Shown here: in pieces, positions 28,000 to 37,614 of the stretch
How positions within the stretch are numbered: position 1 is the first letter of the stretch
Layout: every line of letters starts with the position of its first letter
NCBI RefSeq assembly: GCF_900184255.1
Contig: NZ_LT854640.1
Location: 1,386,156-1,450,155 of the forward strand
Direction of reading: 5' to 3'
DNA length: 64,000 bases
Origin: Haloimpatiens massiliensis
Lineage (GTDB): Bacteria; Bacillota; Clostridia; Clostridiales; Clostridiaceae
Position numbers and translations under genes: made by a program
The notes under the pieces: generated by a model
Databases searched by the model: none
What the model was told of the DNA's origin: nothing
What the model saw: the letters and a program-made list of their open reading frames with translations, nothing else

Positions 28000-29049
28000 A
28001 TGAAAGCATCAGTATTGTATGGGGTGGGAGACATGCGCTATGAAGAAGTACCAAAGCCTCAATGTGATGATGATTCTGTTATTGTAAAGGTCAAAGCCAG
28101 TGGAATTTGTGGTTCAGATCCTCCAAGAGTATTGAAAAATTGGAAATATGATTTACCAGCTATAATAGGACATGAGTTTTCAGGGGAGATAGTTGAAATT
28201 GGAAGCAATGTTAAAGGATTTGAAATAGAGGATAGAGTAGCGGCTATACCATTTATACCATGTAATGAATGCTATTATTGTAAATCAGGTTTATATTCTA
28301 TGTGTGAAAATCATGGAATGCTTGGAGCTAAGTCTTATGGAGGATTTGCTGAATATGCAAAAGTTCCAGGAACAAATTTAATAAAAGTATATGATATGGA
28401 TTTTGAAAGCGCAGCAATGATAGAACCATTAGCAGTTTCATTGCATGGAGTTTTAGGTCTTCAGCCAGGTGTTGGAGATACAGTTGCTGTTATGGGGGCT
28501 GGAACTATAGGACAGCTAGTTATTCAATGGTTAAAAATATATGGAGTAGAAAAAGTCATAGCAGTAGACATATCAGAAGTTAAACTAGGAGAAGCAAAAG
28601 CTTTAGGAGCAGATTCTTGCATAAATGCAAAAGAGTGTGACCCAGTAGAAAGAATTAACGAAATAACAGAAGACATGGGTGTAGACATATCTATAGAATG
28701 TGCAGGTTCTAAAATAACTGAAGAGCAATGTCTTTTAATAACTAAAAAACGTGGAAAAGTAGGTTATCTAGGAATAGCTTATACAGATGTTTTATTAAGA
28801 GAAAAAGCTTTTGAAAATATATTTAGAAGAGAATTAACTGTACAAGGATTTTGGAATTCATACTCAGCACCATTCCCAGGAAAAGAATGGACAAAGAGTG
28901 TTGAATATGTTAAAAATGGAAAAATTAAATTGAAAGAAATGATTTCACATAGATATAAATTAAGTGAAGCTAGTAAAGCTTTTGAAATGATAGGTTCTAG
29001 AACAGAAGAATATAACAAAGTAATGATATTAACTGATGAAAATCAATAA
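28000..29049 (+). CDS. Zinc-dependent polyol-phosphate dehydrogenase (GatD-like)
   Basis: 349 residues, medium-chain dehydrogenase family. Catalytic zinc ligands appear in GICGSD and GHEFSGE; the structural zinc loop is CNECYYCKSGLYSMC. The NAD-binding motif is GAGTIGQL near residue 167. NSYSAPFPGKEW near 287 is typical of galactitol-1-phosphate 5-dehydrogenases. The likely reaction is oxidation of the PTS-delivered polyol phosphate to a ketose phosphate. It begins the second sigma-54 transcript. Confidence 0.88.
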   Translation: MKASVLYGVGDMRYEEVPKPQCDDDSVIVKVKASGICGSDPPRVLKNWKYDLPAIIGHEFSGEIVEIGSNVKGFEIEDRVAAIPFIPCNECYYCKSGLYSMCENHGMLGAKSYGGFAEYAKVPGTNLIKVYDMDFESAAMIEPLAVSLHGVLGLQPGVGDTVAVMGAGTIGQLVIQWLKIYGVEKVIAVDISEVKLGEAKALGADSCINAKECDPVERINEITEDMGVDISIECAGSKITEEQCLLITKKRGKVGYLGIAYTDVLLREKAFENIFRRELTVQGFWNSYSAPFPGKEWTKSVEYVKNGKIKLKEMISHRYKLSEASKAFEMIGSRTEEYNKVMILTDENQ

Positions 29050-29214
29050 ACAAAGCCCTTTATTTCGGGTAGAATGTTCTCGATTTGAGAGTTTGCAATT
29101 TTTATTTAGGGGCGTAGCTATTGTTATGTCCCATTTTCATAGAGTATAGAATATAGCGGTAGTAGGTATTCATGGGATAGTAAGTAATAACTAAATTATT
29201 GAGGGTGATAAAGG

Positions 29215-30246
29215 ATGAAAGCTTTATTAAAATATGAAAAAGGCTACGGAAATATGGAGTTAAGAAATATAAAGGAACCGGATTTTAATGAAGAACAAGT
29301 TAAAATAAAGGTGAAATATTCAGGTATATGTGGATCTGATATACATACGTATAAGGGAGAATACAAAAATCCTAAAGTTCCTGTAGTTTTAGGACATGAG
29401 TTTTCTGGAGAAGTAGTAAGTGTAGGTAAAAACGTACAGGGGATAAAAATCGGAGATAATGTAACTAGTGAAACTACATTTTATATATGTGGAAAATGTG
29501 ACTACTGTAAAAATAAAGATTACAACCTATGCTCTAATAGAAAAGGATTGGGTACTCAACAAAATGGAAGTTTTGCAGAATACGTCATTGCCAGAAAAGA
29601 AAGTGTGCATGTGCTTCCGGAAGGAGTAGATTTATTATCAGCGTCTTTAACTGAACCACTAGCATGTACAACACATGCTGTAATGGAAAAAACATCAATA
29701 AAAAAGGGAGAAAAGGTATTAATCTTTGGACCTGGACCTATAGGTAATTTCACAGCTCAAGTGGCTAAAGCTAACGGTGCTTATGTAATATTAGCAGGCA
29801 TTGATAAGGACAAGGATAGATTAGAGTTTGCTAAAGGTTTAGGTATAGACAAAACCGTAAATATTCAAAAGGAAAACCTAAAAGAAATTGTTAATGAATT
29901 AACAAATGAATATGGGGTGGACAAGGTTTTTGAATGTTCAGGGGCTGTACCAGCAGTGAATTCTGCTCTAGATTTACTAAGGAAAAAAGGTACTTTAGTG
30001 CAAGTTGGATTATTTGTTAAGTCATTAAATGAATTAGATCAGGAGAAAATAATACAAAAGGAAATTAATTATGTAGGTTGCAGAAGTCAAAAACCAAGTT
30101 CATGGGTTAAGGCATTAGATTTACTTAAAACAGGGAAAGTGGATGCTAAAGCATTGGTTACAGATATTTATAGTTTAGATAATTGGGAAGAAGCTTTTGA
30201 AAAAGTTATGAGCGGAGAGGCTATGAAAGTTGTTATTGAATCTTAA
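29215..30246 (+). CDS. Zinc-dependent alcohol/polyol dehydrogenase (sorbitol dehydrogenase-like)
   Basis: 343 residues. Zinc ligands are in GICGSD and GHEFSGE, with a structural zinc loop CGKCDYCKNKDYNLC. The nucleotide motif is GPGPIGNF near residue 170. It is a paralogue of the preceding gene but clearly distinct. Two such enzymes could handle different epimers or act in sequence. ATG at 29215 after GAGGGTGA. A 165-base gap separates it from the first dehydrogenase gene; the transketolase follows 25 bases on. Confidence 0.88.
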   Translation: MKALLKYEKGYGNMELRNIKEPDFNEEQVKIKVKYSGICGSDIHTYKGEYKNPKVPVVLGHEFSGEVVSVGKNVQGIKIGDNVTSETTFYICGKCDYCKNKDYNLCSNRKGLGTQQNGSFAEYVIARKESVHVLPEGVDLLSASLTEPLACTTHAVMEKTSIKKGEKVLIFGPGPIGNFTAQVAKANGAYVILAGIDKDKDRLEFAKGLGIDKTVNIQKENLKEIVNELTNEYGVDKVFECSGAVPAVNSALDLLRKKGTLVQVGLFVKSLNELDQEKIIQKEINYVGCRSQKPSSWVKALDLLKTGKVDAKALVTDIYSLDNWEEAFEKVMSGEAMKVVIES

Positions 30247-30270
30247 CTAAATTGTAGGAGTGATAAAATA

Positions 30271-31089
30271 ATGAATAATGAAAAATTAAAAGAAGTAGCT
30301 ACTCAGATTAGAATAGACATAATAGAAATGATAGCTCAGTCTAAATCTGGACATCCAGGTGGGTCTTTATCTTGTACAGATATACTAGCAACATTATATT
30401 TTGATAAAATGAATATAGAACCAGAAAATCCTCATTGGGAAGGAAGAGATAGATTAGTGTTGTCCAAAGGCCATGCTGCTCCAGCTTTATATGCAACACT
30501 TGCAGAAAAAGGATATTTTGATAAAAAACATTTAAGTACATTAAGAAAATATGGTTCTATTTTACAAGGTCATCCTGATATACATTCAACACCAGGGATT
30601 GACATGACAACAGGTTCTTTAGGACAAGGATTGTCAGCAGCAAATGGTATAGCTTTAGCTGGAAAGTTAAATGAAATAGACTATACAGTTTATGCAATTC
30701 TTGGAGATGGGGAGATACAAGAAGGACAAATATGGGAAGCAGCTATGACATCTTCACACTATGATTTAGATAATTTAGTAGTATTTATAGATAATAATGG
30801 ACTTCAAATCGATGGAAGAAATGAAGACGTTAAAAATATTTATCCAATAGATAAGAAGTTTGAAGCTTTCGGATGGCATGTAATAAACATAGATGGACAT
30901 AACTTTGATGAAATAAAAAATGCAATAGATGAAGCAAAAGCTACAAAAGGAAAGCCTACAGCAATAGTAGCTAAGACAGTAAAAGGTAAAGGAGTGTCTT
31001 TCATGGAGAATCAAGCATCATGGCATGGTGTAGCTCCAAAACCTGAAGAAAAAGAAGAAGCTTTAGCTCAATTGAAAGGAGATAAATAG
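30271..31089 (+). CDS. Transketolase, N-terminal (thiamine-diphosphate) subunit
   Basis: 272 residues. This half carries the ThDP-binding part: SKSGHPGGSLSCTDILATLYF, LSKGHAAPALYA, TGSLGQGLSAANGIAL and GDGEIQEGQIWEA, the metal and ThDP motif. Its C-terminal partner is encoded one base after the stop. Split transketolases move C2 units among pentose phosphates. Presence in this operon ties the PTS product to the pentose phosphate pathway. Confidence 0.95.
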   Translation: MNNEKLKEVATQIRIDIIEMIAQSKSGHPGGSLSCTDILATLYFDKMNIEPENPHWEGRDRLVLSKGHAAPALYATLAEKGYFDKKHLSTLRKYGSILQGHPDIHSTPGIDMTTGSLGQGLSAANGIALAGKLNEIDYTVYAILGDGEIQEGQIWEAAMTSSHYDLDNLVVFIDNNGLQIDGRNEDVKNIYPIDKKFEAFGWHVINIDGHNFDEIKNAIDEAKATKGKPTAIVAKTVKGKGVSFMENQASWHGVAPKPEEKEEALAQLKGDK

Positions 31090-31090
31090 C

Positions 31091-32011
31091 ATGAACGTAG
31101 CAACCAGAGAAGCATATGGAAAAGCTTTAATTAAACTAGGTAAAATTAATAAAGATGTAGTAGTTATGGATGCTGATCTTGCAAAATCCACAAAGAGCAT
31201 AGAGTTTACAAAATCAGCACCAGAGAGATTTTTTGATATGGGAATAGCTGAGCAGGATATGATAGGAACAGCAGCAGGACTTGCTGTTAGTGGTAAAACC
31301 GTTTTTACAAGCACTTTTGCTATGTTTGCTACAGGAAGAGCATTTGAGCAAATAAGAAATTCTGTAGCATATCCAAACTTAAATGTGAAAATAGCGGCAA
31401 CTCACGCAGGGTTAACTGTAGGTGAAGACGGAGCTACGCATCAAGCTATAGAGGACATATCTTTAATGAGAAGTATACCTAATATGGTAGTAATAAATCC
31501 TGCAGATGCTGTGGAAACGGAGCAAGCTATTTTTGCTGCAGTAGAGCATCAAGGACCTGTGTACATAAGACTTGGAAGAATGGCAGTTCCTATTGTACAT
31601 GATGAAACCTACAAATTCCAAATAGGGAAAGGTGAAGTATTGAGAGACGGAAAATATGCAACTATAATAGCAACAGGCATAATGGTATCTGTAGCTTTAG
31701 AAGCGGCAGAAGAATTGAAAAAGCAAGGTATTGAAGTAAATGTCGTAAACATGCCAAGCATTAAACCCATAGATAAAGAACTTATTATCAAGATGGCTAA
31801 GGAAACAGGCAAAATAGTTACTGTAGAAGAACACAGTGTTATAGGTGGGTTAGGATCTGCTGTAGCAGAAGTATTGGTACAAGAATATCCAACAAAAGTC
31901 AAGATGGTTGGTGTAAAGGACAAGTTTGGTCATTCAGGAACTCCAGCTGAATTATTAGAACACTATGGGTTAACAACAAAAGATATTATAGAAGCAGTTA
32001 AAACAGTATAA
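31091..32011 (+). CDS. Transketolase, C-terminal subunit
   Basis: 306 residues, ATG at 31091 with its ribosome site inside the end of the previous gene. It contains the pyrimidine-binding domain with the catalytic glutamate region MGIAEQDMIGTAAGLA, then the C-terminal domain with VTVEEHSVIGGLGSAVAE. It pairs with the preceding subunit to form an alpha2beta2 enzyme. Last gene of the sigma-54 unit. Confidence 0.95.
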   Translation: MNVATREAYGKALIKLGKINKDVVVMDADLAKSTKSIEFTKSAPERFFDMGIAEQDMIGTAAGLAVSGKTVFTSTFAMFATGRAFEQIRNSVAYPNLNVKIAATHAGLTVGEDGATHQAIEDISLMRSIPNMVVINPADAVETEQAIFAAVEHQGPVYIRLGRMAVPIVHDETYKFQIGKGEVLRDGKYATIIATGIMVSVALEAAEELKKQGIEVNVVNMPSIKPIDKELIIKMAKETGKIVTVEEHSVIGGLGSAVAEVLVQEYPTKVKMVGVKDKFGHSGTPAELLEHYGLTTKDIIEAVKTV

Positions 32012-32445
32012 TTTATAAATAACTTTATAAATTCTCCGTTGTTTATATGATAAGATTATGGAGATTGAATTTAAGGTGAACATGATCAGGTATTATCTCT
32101 TGTTCAATAGTTATTATGACTCAATTGTCACAGATAACTTTAAAACATTAGATAAATACGGATTCTGTTCACCTTTAAACATGTTTCCATTTGGAGGCTA
32201 AAGGAATATTTTAACTTGCAAAAACCTGGTGAAAAATAATATAATTAATATAGCCTAATCAAGATGCTGTTAAAATAGGGGGATGTATACAAAAAACATA
32301 ATTACATAAAATAATATTAGGATTAACTATTGACAGGGTATATAATAGAATAATAGTATTATAATTACGGTATAAATTATGTTGTTATACAAATACTGTA
32401 GTAAGGCAGATATAAGATAATTTTCGTAGTAGGGAGGTGTAGAAA
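32012..32445 (+). other. Structured intergenic region and rex promoter
   Basis: The region holds AAGGTGAACA (32073-32082), complementary to TGTTCACCTT (32166-32175), with inner pairs GAACA/TGTTC and TGAC/GTCA. A second pair is AGGCTA/TAGCCT near 32196 and 32255. This could be a small structured RNA or a palindromic element. A likely sigma-A promoter for rex has TTGACA at 32330-32335 and TAGTAT at 32353-32358, with 17-base spacing. Confidence 0.5.
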
Positions 32446-33087
32446 TTGGATAAGAAAAAAAATATATCTATGGCGGTAATTAAAAGATTACCTAAATATC
32501 ATAGATATTTAAGAGAGCTTATTGAAAATGATATAGATAGAATATCTTCAAAAGAACTTAGTGAAAAAATAGGGTTTACTGCTTCTCAAATAAGACAGGA
32601 TTTAAATAATTTTGGTGACTTTGGACAACAAGGGTATGGATATAATGTAAAGGAACTTTACAATGAAGTCAGTGCCATATTAGGATTAACTAAAATTTAT
32701 AAAACTGTAATAATAGGTGCAGGAAATATAGGTCAGGCTATTGTTAACTATACTTATTTTGATAAAGTGGGATTTAGCGTTCAGGGCATGTTTGATATAA
32801 ATCCTAAAATAATAGGATTGAAAATAAACGATGTTGAAGTTTTAGATATTGATTTTTTAGATGATTTTTTAAGAAAAAACAATATAGATATAGGTGTAAT
32901 ATGTGTACCTAAGAATAGTGCTCAGAAGGTTTGTGATATATTAGTTAGAAATAGAGTAAAAGGAATATGGAATTTTGCTCCTGTAGATTTGCAGATATCA
33001 GAGGATATTGATATAGTAGTAGAAAATGTCCATTTGAGTGAAAGTTTGCTAACACTTAGTTGTTTAATGAATGATGATATTAATTAG
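32446..33087 (+). CDS. rex: Redox-sensing transcriptional repressor Rex
   Basis: 213 residues. An N-terminal winged helix (AVIKRLPKYHRYLRELIENDIDRISSKELSEKIGFTASQIRQDLNNFG) is followed by a Rossmann domain with VIIGAGNIGQAI, which binds NADH/NAD. Rex represses fermentation genes when NADH is low. The start is TTG at 32446 with GGGAGGTG six bases before. In clostridia rex commonly precedes the butyrate operon, as here. A terminator follows. Confidence 0.97.
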   Translation: MDKKKNISMAVIKRLPKYHRYLRELIENDIDRISSKELSEKIGFTASQIRQDLNNFGDFGQQGYGYNVKELYNEVSAILGLTKIYKTVIIGAGNIGQAIVNYTYFDKVGFSVQGMFDINPKIIGLKINDVEVLDIDFLDDFLRKNNIDIGVICVPKNSAQKVCDILVRNRVKGIWNFAPVDLQISEDIDIVVENVHLSESLLTLSCLMNDDIN

Positions 33088-33181
33088 GTTTAAAAAATTT
33101 TAATGGTATATTTAGTTTTATATAGTAGGGTAAACAAAAAATGTTTATTATATTTAATTTACATTATTATGGGGATAGAAT

Positions 33182-33213
33182 AATAATTGGAGCTCAGCTT
33201 CAATTATTTTTTT
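33182..33213 (+). terminator. Intrinsic terminator after rex
   Basis: AATAATTGGAGCT pairs with AGCTTCAATTATT (one mismatch) and is followed by TTTTTT. It separates rex from the butyrate operon. Confidence 0.85.
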
Positions 33214-33262
33214 ATAATATTGTTAATAAAATAACGAAAAAAATAAATCTATGTAATATTAG

Positions 33263-33573
33263 GATTATCCCACAAAAAGCATTACATTACCTGAATTATG
33301 AAATTTCTCTGGAATGACTTGCATAAGAAGCAAAAGAACTGTTTAAATTTAATTTTAGAAATTCTTCTTTTAGACAGATAAAATTATCGTAACCCTTAAA
33401 AGGACGCCAGGCTAGCGAACCTGAGGCAGGACGCTGAATGTGAGCGTTAGATAATTTTATATGGCTAAAAGATTAGAATTTCTTAAATTAAATTTATTGT
33501 TCCAAGCTCTTATGCAAGTTATGGAGAAGAAATTTCATAATTCCATTACATTGTACCTTATTGTGGGTTAATC
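33263..33573 (+). repeat. Palindromic element, family 2, long copy with nested insertion
   Basis: The outer arms GATTATCCCACAA (33263-33275) and TTGTGGGTTAATC (33561-33573) begin a long imperfect palindrome running through GAATTATGAAATTTC and CTTGCATAAGA on both sides. Compared with the copy at 37748-37914, this one has about 150 extra bases at its loop (33344-33496). That insert is itself palindromic (GATAAAATTATC / GATAATTTTAT, TTTAGAAATTC / GAATTTCTTAAA). No protein frame is evident. Confidence 0.75.
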
Positions 33574-33793
33574 ATATTATTCATTTTAAAGATAAAACTC
33601 TAAAGGGCTTCTGAAGATATAAATTTATAAATAAAGAAGTTCTTGAGCAATTTCAAATTTTATTGATAATTAATTATGTTAAATTTTACATTTGAATTAG
33701 TAATGATAGTAACGTAAATTATGAATTAAAAATATAATAATATAATATATATTTTTTTTAAAATATGTTAATATAGATATGGGGAGGAGTAAT

Positions 33794-34573
33794 ATGGAAC
33801 TTAAAAACATTATTTTTGAAAAGAGAGAAAAAATAGGGATAATTACTATGAATAGGCCTAAGGTGCTTAATGCTATAAATACCGAAACTTTAAATGAACT
33901 TAATGAAGTTATAAGTTATGTTGAGAAGGACGAGGATATATATGTAATTATAATAACTGGAGCAGGCAAAGCTTTTGTAGCTGGAGCAGATATCAATGAA
34001 ATGAAAGATATGACAACTATTGAAGCAAGAAAATTTAGCATACTTGGAAATAGAATTTTTAGAAAATTAGAAATATTAGCAAAACCAGTTATAGCAGCAA
34101 TAAATGGTTTTGCTATTGGTGGAGGGTGTGAGCTTTCCATGGCTTGTGATATTAGAATAGCTTCTTCCAAAGTGAAATTTGGGCAATCGGAAGTAGGTCT
34201 AGGAATAACACCAGGTTTTGGTGGAACTCAAAGACTTGCTAGATATGTGGGTACCAGTATGGCAAAGGAATTGATATTTACAGGCAGATTTTTTACCGCA
34301 GAAGAGGCATTGAGTATAGGACTTGTAAATGCAGTGTATAAACCAGAAGAACTTATGGATGAGGCCATGAAATTAGCTGAAGTTATAGCTAAAAATGGAC
34401 CAATAGCAGTTAGACTAAGTAAGGAAGCTATAAATAATGGTATGCAGATGGATATTGACACTGCTATAAGATATGAGTCGGAAATATTTGGGGAATGCTT
34501 TTCAACAGAAGACCAAAAAGAAGGTATGAATGCTTTTGTTGAAAAAAGAAATAAAAATTTTAAAAATAAATAA
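33794..34573 (+). CDS. crt: 3-hydroxybutyryl-CoA dehydratase (crotonase)
   Basis: 259 residues from the ATG at 33794 after GGGGAGGAG; the ATG at 33779 precedes that site. The crotonase fold shows the oxyanion residues in AFVAGADINEM and the two catalytic glutamates in FAIGGGCELSMACD and GQSEVGLGITPGFGGTQRL. It dehydrates 3-hydroxybutyryl-CoA to crotonyl-CoA. First gene of the butyryl-CoA synthesis operon. Confidence 0.97.
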   Translation: MELKNIIFEKREKIGIITMNRPKVLNAINTETLNELNEVISYVEKDEDIYVIIITGAGKAFVAGADINEMKDMTTIEARKFSILGNRIFRKLEILAKPVIAAINGFAIGGGCELSMACDIRIASSKVKFGQSEVGLGITPGFGGTQRLARYVGTSMAKELIFTGRFFTAEEALSIGLVNAVYKPEELMDEAMKLAEVIAKNGPIAVRLSKEAINNGMQMDIDTAIRYESEIFGECFSTEDQKEGMNAFVEKRNKNFKNK

Positions 34574-34602
34574 AACAAAAAATAAATAAGGGGGTAAAGT
34601 AA

Positions 34603-35742
34603 ATGAATTTTGCATTGACAAAAGAACAAGAATTAGTAAAACAAATGGTAAGAGAATTCGCAGAAAATGAAGTTAAGCCATTAGCAGCAGAAATTGATGA
34701 AACAGAAGAATTTCCTATGGAAAATGTAAAGAAAATGGCTAAGTACAAAATGATGGGAATACCTTTTGCTAAGGAATATGGGGGAGCTGGTGGAGATACT
34801 TTATCATACATCATAGCTGTAGAAGAACTTTCTAAAGTTTGTGCTTCTACAGGAGTTATTCTTTCAGCGCATACATCTTTATGTGCATCTTTAATAGAAC
34901 AATTTGGAACAGAAGAACAAAAACAAAAATATTTGATACCGCTTGCTAAAGGAGAAAAAATAGGTGCTTTTGGACTTACAGAGCCCAATGCGGGTACAGA
35001 TGCAGCAGGACAACAAACTGTAGCAGTTGATATGGGAGAGCATTATTTAGTTAATGGTTCAAAAATATTTATAACCAATGGTGGAGCAGCAGATGTTTTT
35101 TGTATATTTGCTATGACAGACAAAAGTAAGGGGACTAGAGGCATATCTTGTTTGATAATAGAAAAAGGTTATAAAGGATTTTCTATAGGAAAACTTGAAA
35201 ATAAAATGGGCATAAGAGCATCTTCAACTACTGAACTTATATTTGAAGATTGCATAGTTCCTAAGGAAAACTTAGTTGGAAAGGAAGGAAAAGGGTTCTC
35301 CATAGCTATGAAAACTTTAGATGGAGGAAGAATAGGTATTGCCGCACAGGCACTTGGTATAGCAGAAGGTGCATTTGATGAAGCTATTAAATACACAAAA
35401 GAAAGAAAACAATTTGGAAGATCTATATCTTCATTCCAGGGATTACAATGGATGATAGCAGATATGGATACTAAGATACAAGCAGCTAAGTTATTGGTTT
35501 ATAACGCTGCATGGAAGAAAGATAAAGGATTTCCATACAGTGTAGATGCTGCAAGAGCAAAATTATATGCTGCTGAAGTAGCTATGGAGGTTACTACGAA
35601 AGCTGTTCAACTATTTGGTGGATATGGATATACTAAGGAATATCCAATGGAAAGAATGATGAGAGATGCAAAAATAACCGAGATATATGAAGGAACTTCA
35701 GAGGTTCAAAGAATGGTTATAGCAGGCAGTATATTAAGATAG
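34603..35742 (+). CDS. bcd: Butyryl-CoA dehydrogenase
   Basis: 379 residues, the standard acyl-CoA dehydrogenase length. FAD and substrate motifs include FGLTEPNAGTDA and FITNGGAADVF; the catalytic glutamate lies in EIYEGTSEVQRMVIA. Together with the EtfBA encoded just downstream, it reduces crotonyl-CoA and, by electron bifurcation, ferredoxin. ATG follows AAGGGGG. Gap to crt is 29 bases. Confidence 0.97.
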   Translation: MNFALTKEQELVKQMVREFAENEVKPLAAEIDETEEFPMENVKKMAKYKMMGIPFAKEYGGAGGDTLSYIIAVEELSKVCASTGVILSAHTSLCASLIEQFGTEEQKQKYLIPLAKGEKIGAFGLTEPNAGTDAAGQQTVAVDMGEHYLVNGSKIFITNGGAADVFCIFAMTDKSKGTRGISCLIIEKGYKGFSIGKLENKMGIRASSTTELIFEDCIVPKENLVGKEGKGFSIAMKTLDGGRIGIAAQALGIAEGAFDEAIKYTKERKQFGRSISSFQGLQWMIADMDTKIQAAKLLVYNAAWKKDKGFPYSVDAARAKLYAAEVAMEVTTKAVQLFGGYGYTKEYPMERMMRDAKITEIYEGTSEVQRMVIAGSILR

Positions 35743-35753
35743 GGGGCATTGAG

Positions 35754-36533
35754 ATGAATATTGTTGTTTGTTTAAAACAAGTACCAGATACAAATGAAGT
35801 TAAAATAGATCCAAAAACAGGAACACTTATAAGAGAAGGAGTTCCATCCATAATAAATCCAGATGACAAAAATGCTTTAGAAGAAGCTTTAGATTTAAAA
35901 GATACGGTAGGTGCTAAAGTTACTGTTATAAGTATGGGGCCACCACAAGCTGAAAAAGCTTTAAGAGAAGCTTTAGCTATGGGAGCGGATGAAGCTATAT
36001 TAATATCCGATAGAGCTTTTGCAGGAGCAGATACACTAGCTACTTCTCGTGCACTGGCAGGAGCACTTAAAAAACTAGATTATGATATAGTATTTGCAGG
36101 TAGACAGGCTATTGATGGAGATACAGCTCAAGTTGGTCCTGAAATAGCAGAACACTTAGATCTTCCACAAATAACATATGTTGAAAAGATAGAAGTAAAT
36201 GGAGAAGAATTAAAAGTTAGAAGAGCGTTAGAAGATGGATATGAAACTATAAAAGTTAAAATGCCAGTACTTTTAACAGCTATAAAAGAATTGAATCATC
36301 CAAGATATATGAATATAGGAAATATATTTGGAGTTTTTGATAAAGAAGTGAAACTATGGAATGCAGATTATATAGATGTAGACAAATCCCTTCTAGGATT
36401 ATCAGGTTCACCAACAAAGGTTAAGAAGTCAGCTACTAAGGAAACGAAAGGAGCAGGAGAAGTAATTAACTTGCCACCCAAGGAAGCTGCAGCTTACGCA
36501 ATTGGAAAATTAAAAGAGAAACATTATATTTAA
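35754..36533 (+). CDS. etfB: Electron transfer flavoprotein beta subunit
   Basis: 259 residues. The N-terminus MNIVVCLKQVPDTNEVKIDP, GADEAILISDRAFAGADTLATSRAL and AGRQAIDGDTAQVGPEIAEHLDLP are family hallmarks. It holds the bifurcating FAD/NADH side in Bcd-Etf complexes. It starts 11 bases after bcd. Confidence 0.97.
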   Translation: MNIVVCLKQVPDTNEVKIDPKTGTLIREGVPSIINPDDKNALEEALDLKDTVGAKVTVISMGPPQAEKALREALAMGADEAILISDRAFAGADTLATSRALAGALKKLDYDIVFAGRQAIDGDTAQVGPEIAEHLDLPQITYVEKIEVNGEELKVRRALEDGYETIKVKMPVLLTAIKELNHPRYMNIGNIFGVFDKEVKLWNADYIDVDKSLLGLSGSPTKVKKSATKETKGAGEVINLPPKEAAAYAIGKLKEKHYI

Positions 36534-36553
36534 TGGAATCGGAGGGGTAATAA

Positions 36554-37555
36554 ATGAACATAGAAGATTATAAAGGCGTTTGGGTTTTTGCGGAACAAAG
36601 AGATGGAAAAATACAAAAGGTTGCATTAGAACTATTAGGAAAAGGAAGAGAGATTGCGGATAAATTAGGAGTAGAATTAACAGCTTTACTGTTAGGCGAA
36701 AATACAGATTCTATGGCAAAAGATTTAGCTGATTATGGTGCAGATAAGGTTTTAGTAGTAGATAGTCCATTATTAAAAAACTATACTACTGATGGATATA
36801 CAAAAGTTATATGTGATTTAATAAAGGAAAGAAAGCCGGAAATATTATTTATAGGAGCAAGTTATATAGGAAGAGATTTGGGACCAAGAGTTGCAGCGAG
36901 ATTAGAAACAGGACTTACTGCAGATTGTACAGCTTTAGATATAGATGAGGAAAATAATAATCTATTAATGACAAGACCAGCTTTTGGTGGAAACTTAATG
37001 GCTACAATAGTATGTGGAGCTCACAGACCACAAATGGCTACTGTTAGACCAGGAGTTTTTGAAAAATCACTAAAAAATGAAAATGGTAAATGTAAAATTG
37101 AAAAAGCCACTGTTAAATTGGATGAGAGTGATATTAGAACAAAAGTTGAAGAAGTAGTTAAGCTAGCTAAAGAAACAGTAGATATAGGTGAGGCTCAGAT
37201 CATTGTATCTGGCGGTAGAGGTGTAGGTGCCGGTGAAAACTTTAAGTTATTAAAAGAGTTAGCGGATGCACTAGGTGGAGAAGTTGGTGGCTCAAGAGCA
37301 GCAGTAGAAAGTGGTTGGGTAGATAAAGCTGTTCAAGTAGGTCAAACAGGAAAAACTGTAAGACCCAAAATATACATTGCTTGCGGTATTTCAGGAGCTA
37401 TACAGCATTTAGCCGGAATGCAAGATAGTGATTTTATAATAGCTATAAATAAAGATGGAGACGCTCCAATAATGAAAGTAGCTGATATTGGAATAGTAGG
37501 AGATTTAAATAAAGTTATACCAGAAATGATAGCTAAGGCTAAAGAAATAATTTAA
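36554..37555 (+). CDS. etfA: Electron transfer flavoprotein alpha subunit
   Basis: 333 residues. The C-terminal FAD-binding domain shows SGGRGVGAGENFKLL, GSRAAVESGWV, QVGQTGKTVRPKIYIACGISGAIQHLAGM and AINKDGDAPI. It completes the EtfAB module of the butyryl-CoA dehydrogenase complex. Unlike the tight spacing before it, a 407-base gap full of palindromes separates it from hbd. Confidence 0.97.
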   Translation: MNIEDYKGVWVFAEQRDGKIQKVALELLGKGREIADKLGVELTALLLGENTDSMAKDLADYGADKVLVVDSPLLKNYTTDGYTKVICDLIKERKPEILFIGASYIGRDLGPRVAARLETGLTADCTALDIDEENNNLLMTRPAFGGNLMATIVCGAHRPQMATVRPGVFEKSLKNENGKCKIEKATVKLDESDIRTKVEEVVKLAKETVDIGEAQIIVSGGRGVGAGENFKLLKELADALGGEVGGSRAAVESGWVDKAVQVGQTGKTVRPKIYIACGISGAIQHLAGMQDSDFIIAINKDGDAPIMKVADIGIVGDLNKVIPEMIAKAKEII

Positions 37556-37614
37556 AAAGACTGATAATTTGGAAAAGTGTAAAACTTCACTCTACGGTTA
37601 TTTAGCTTATAGAA

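Noticed and set aside
33308..33330. CTGGAATGACTTGCAT as a sigma-54 promoter
   Set aside because: GG and GC are only eight bases apart instead of ten, and the sequence is part of a palindromic repeat.
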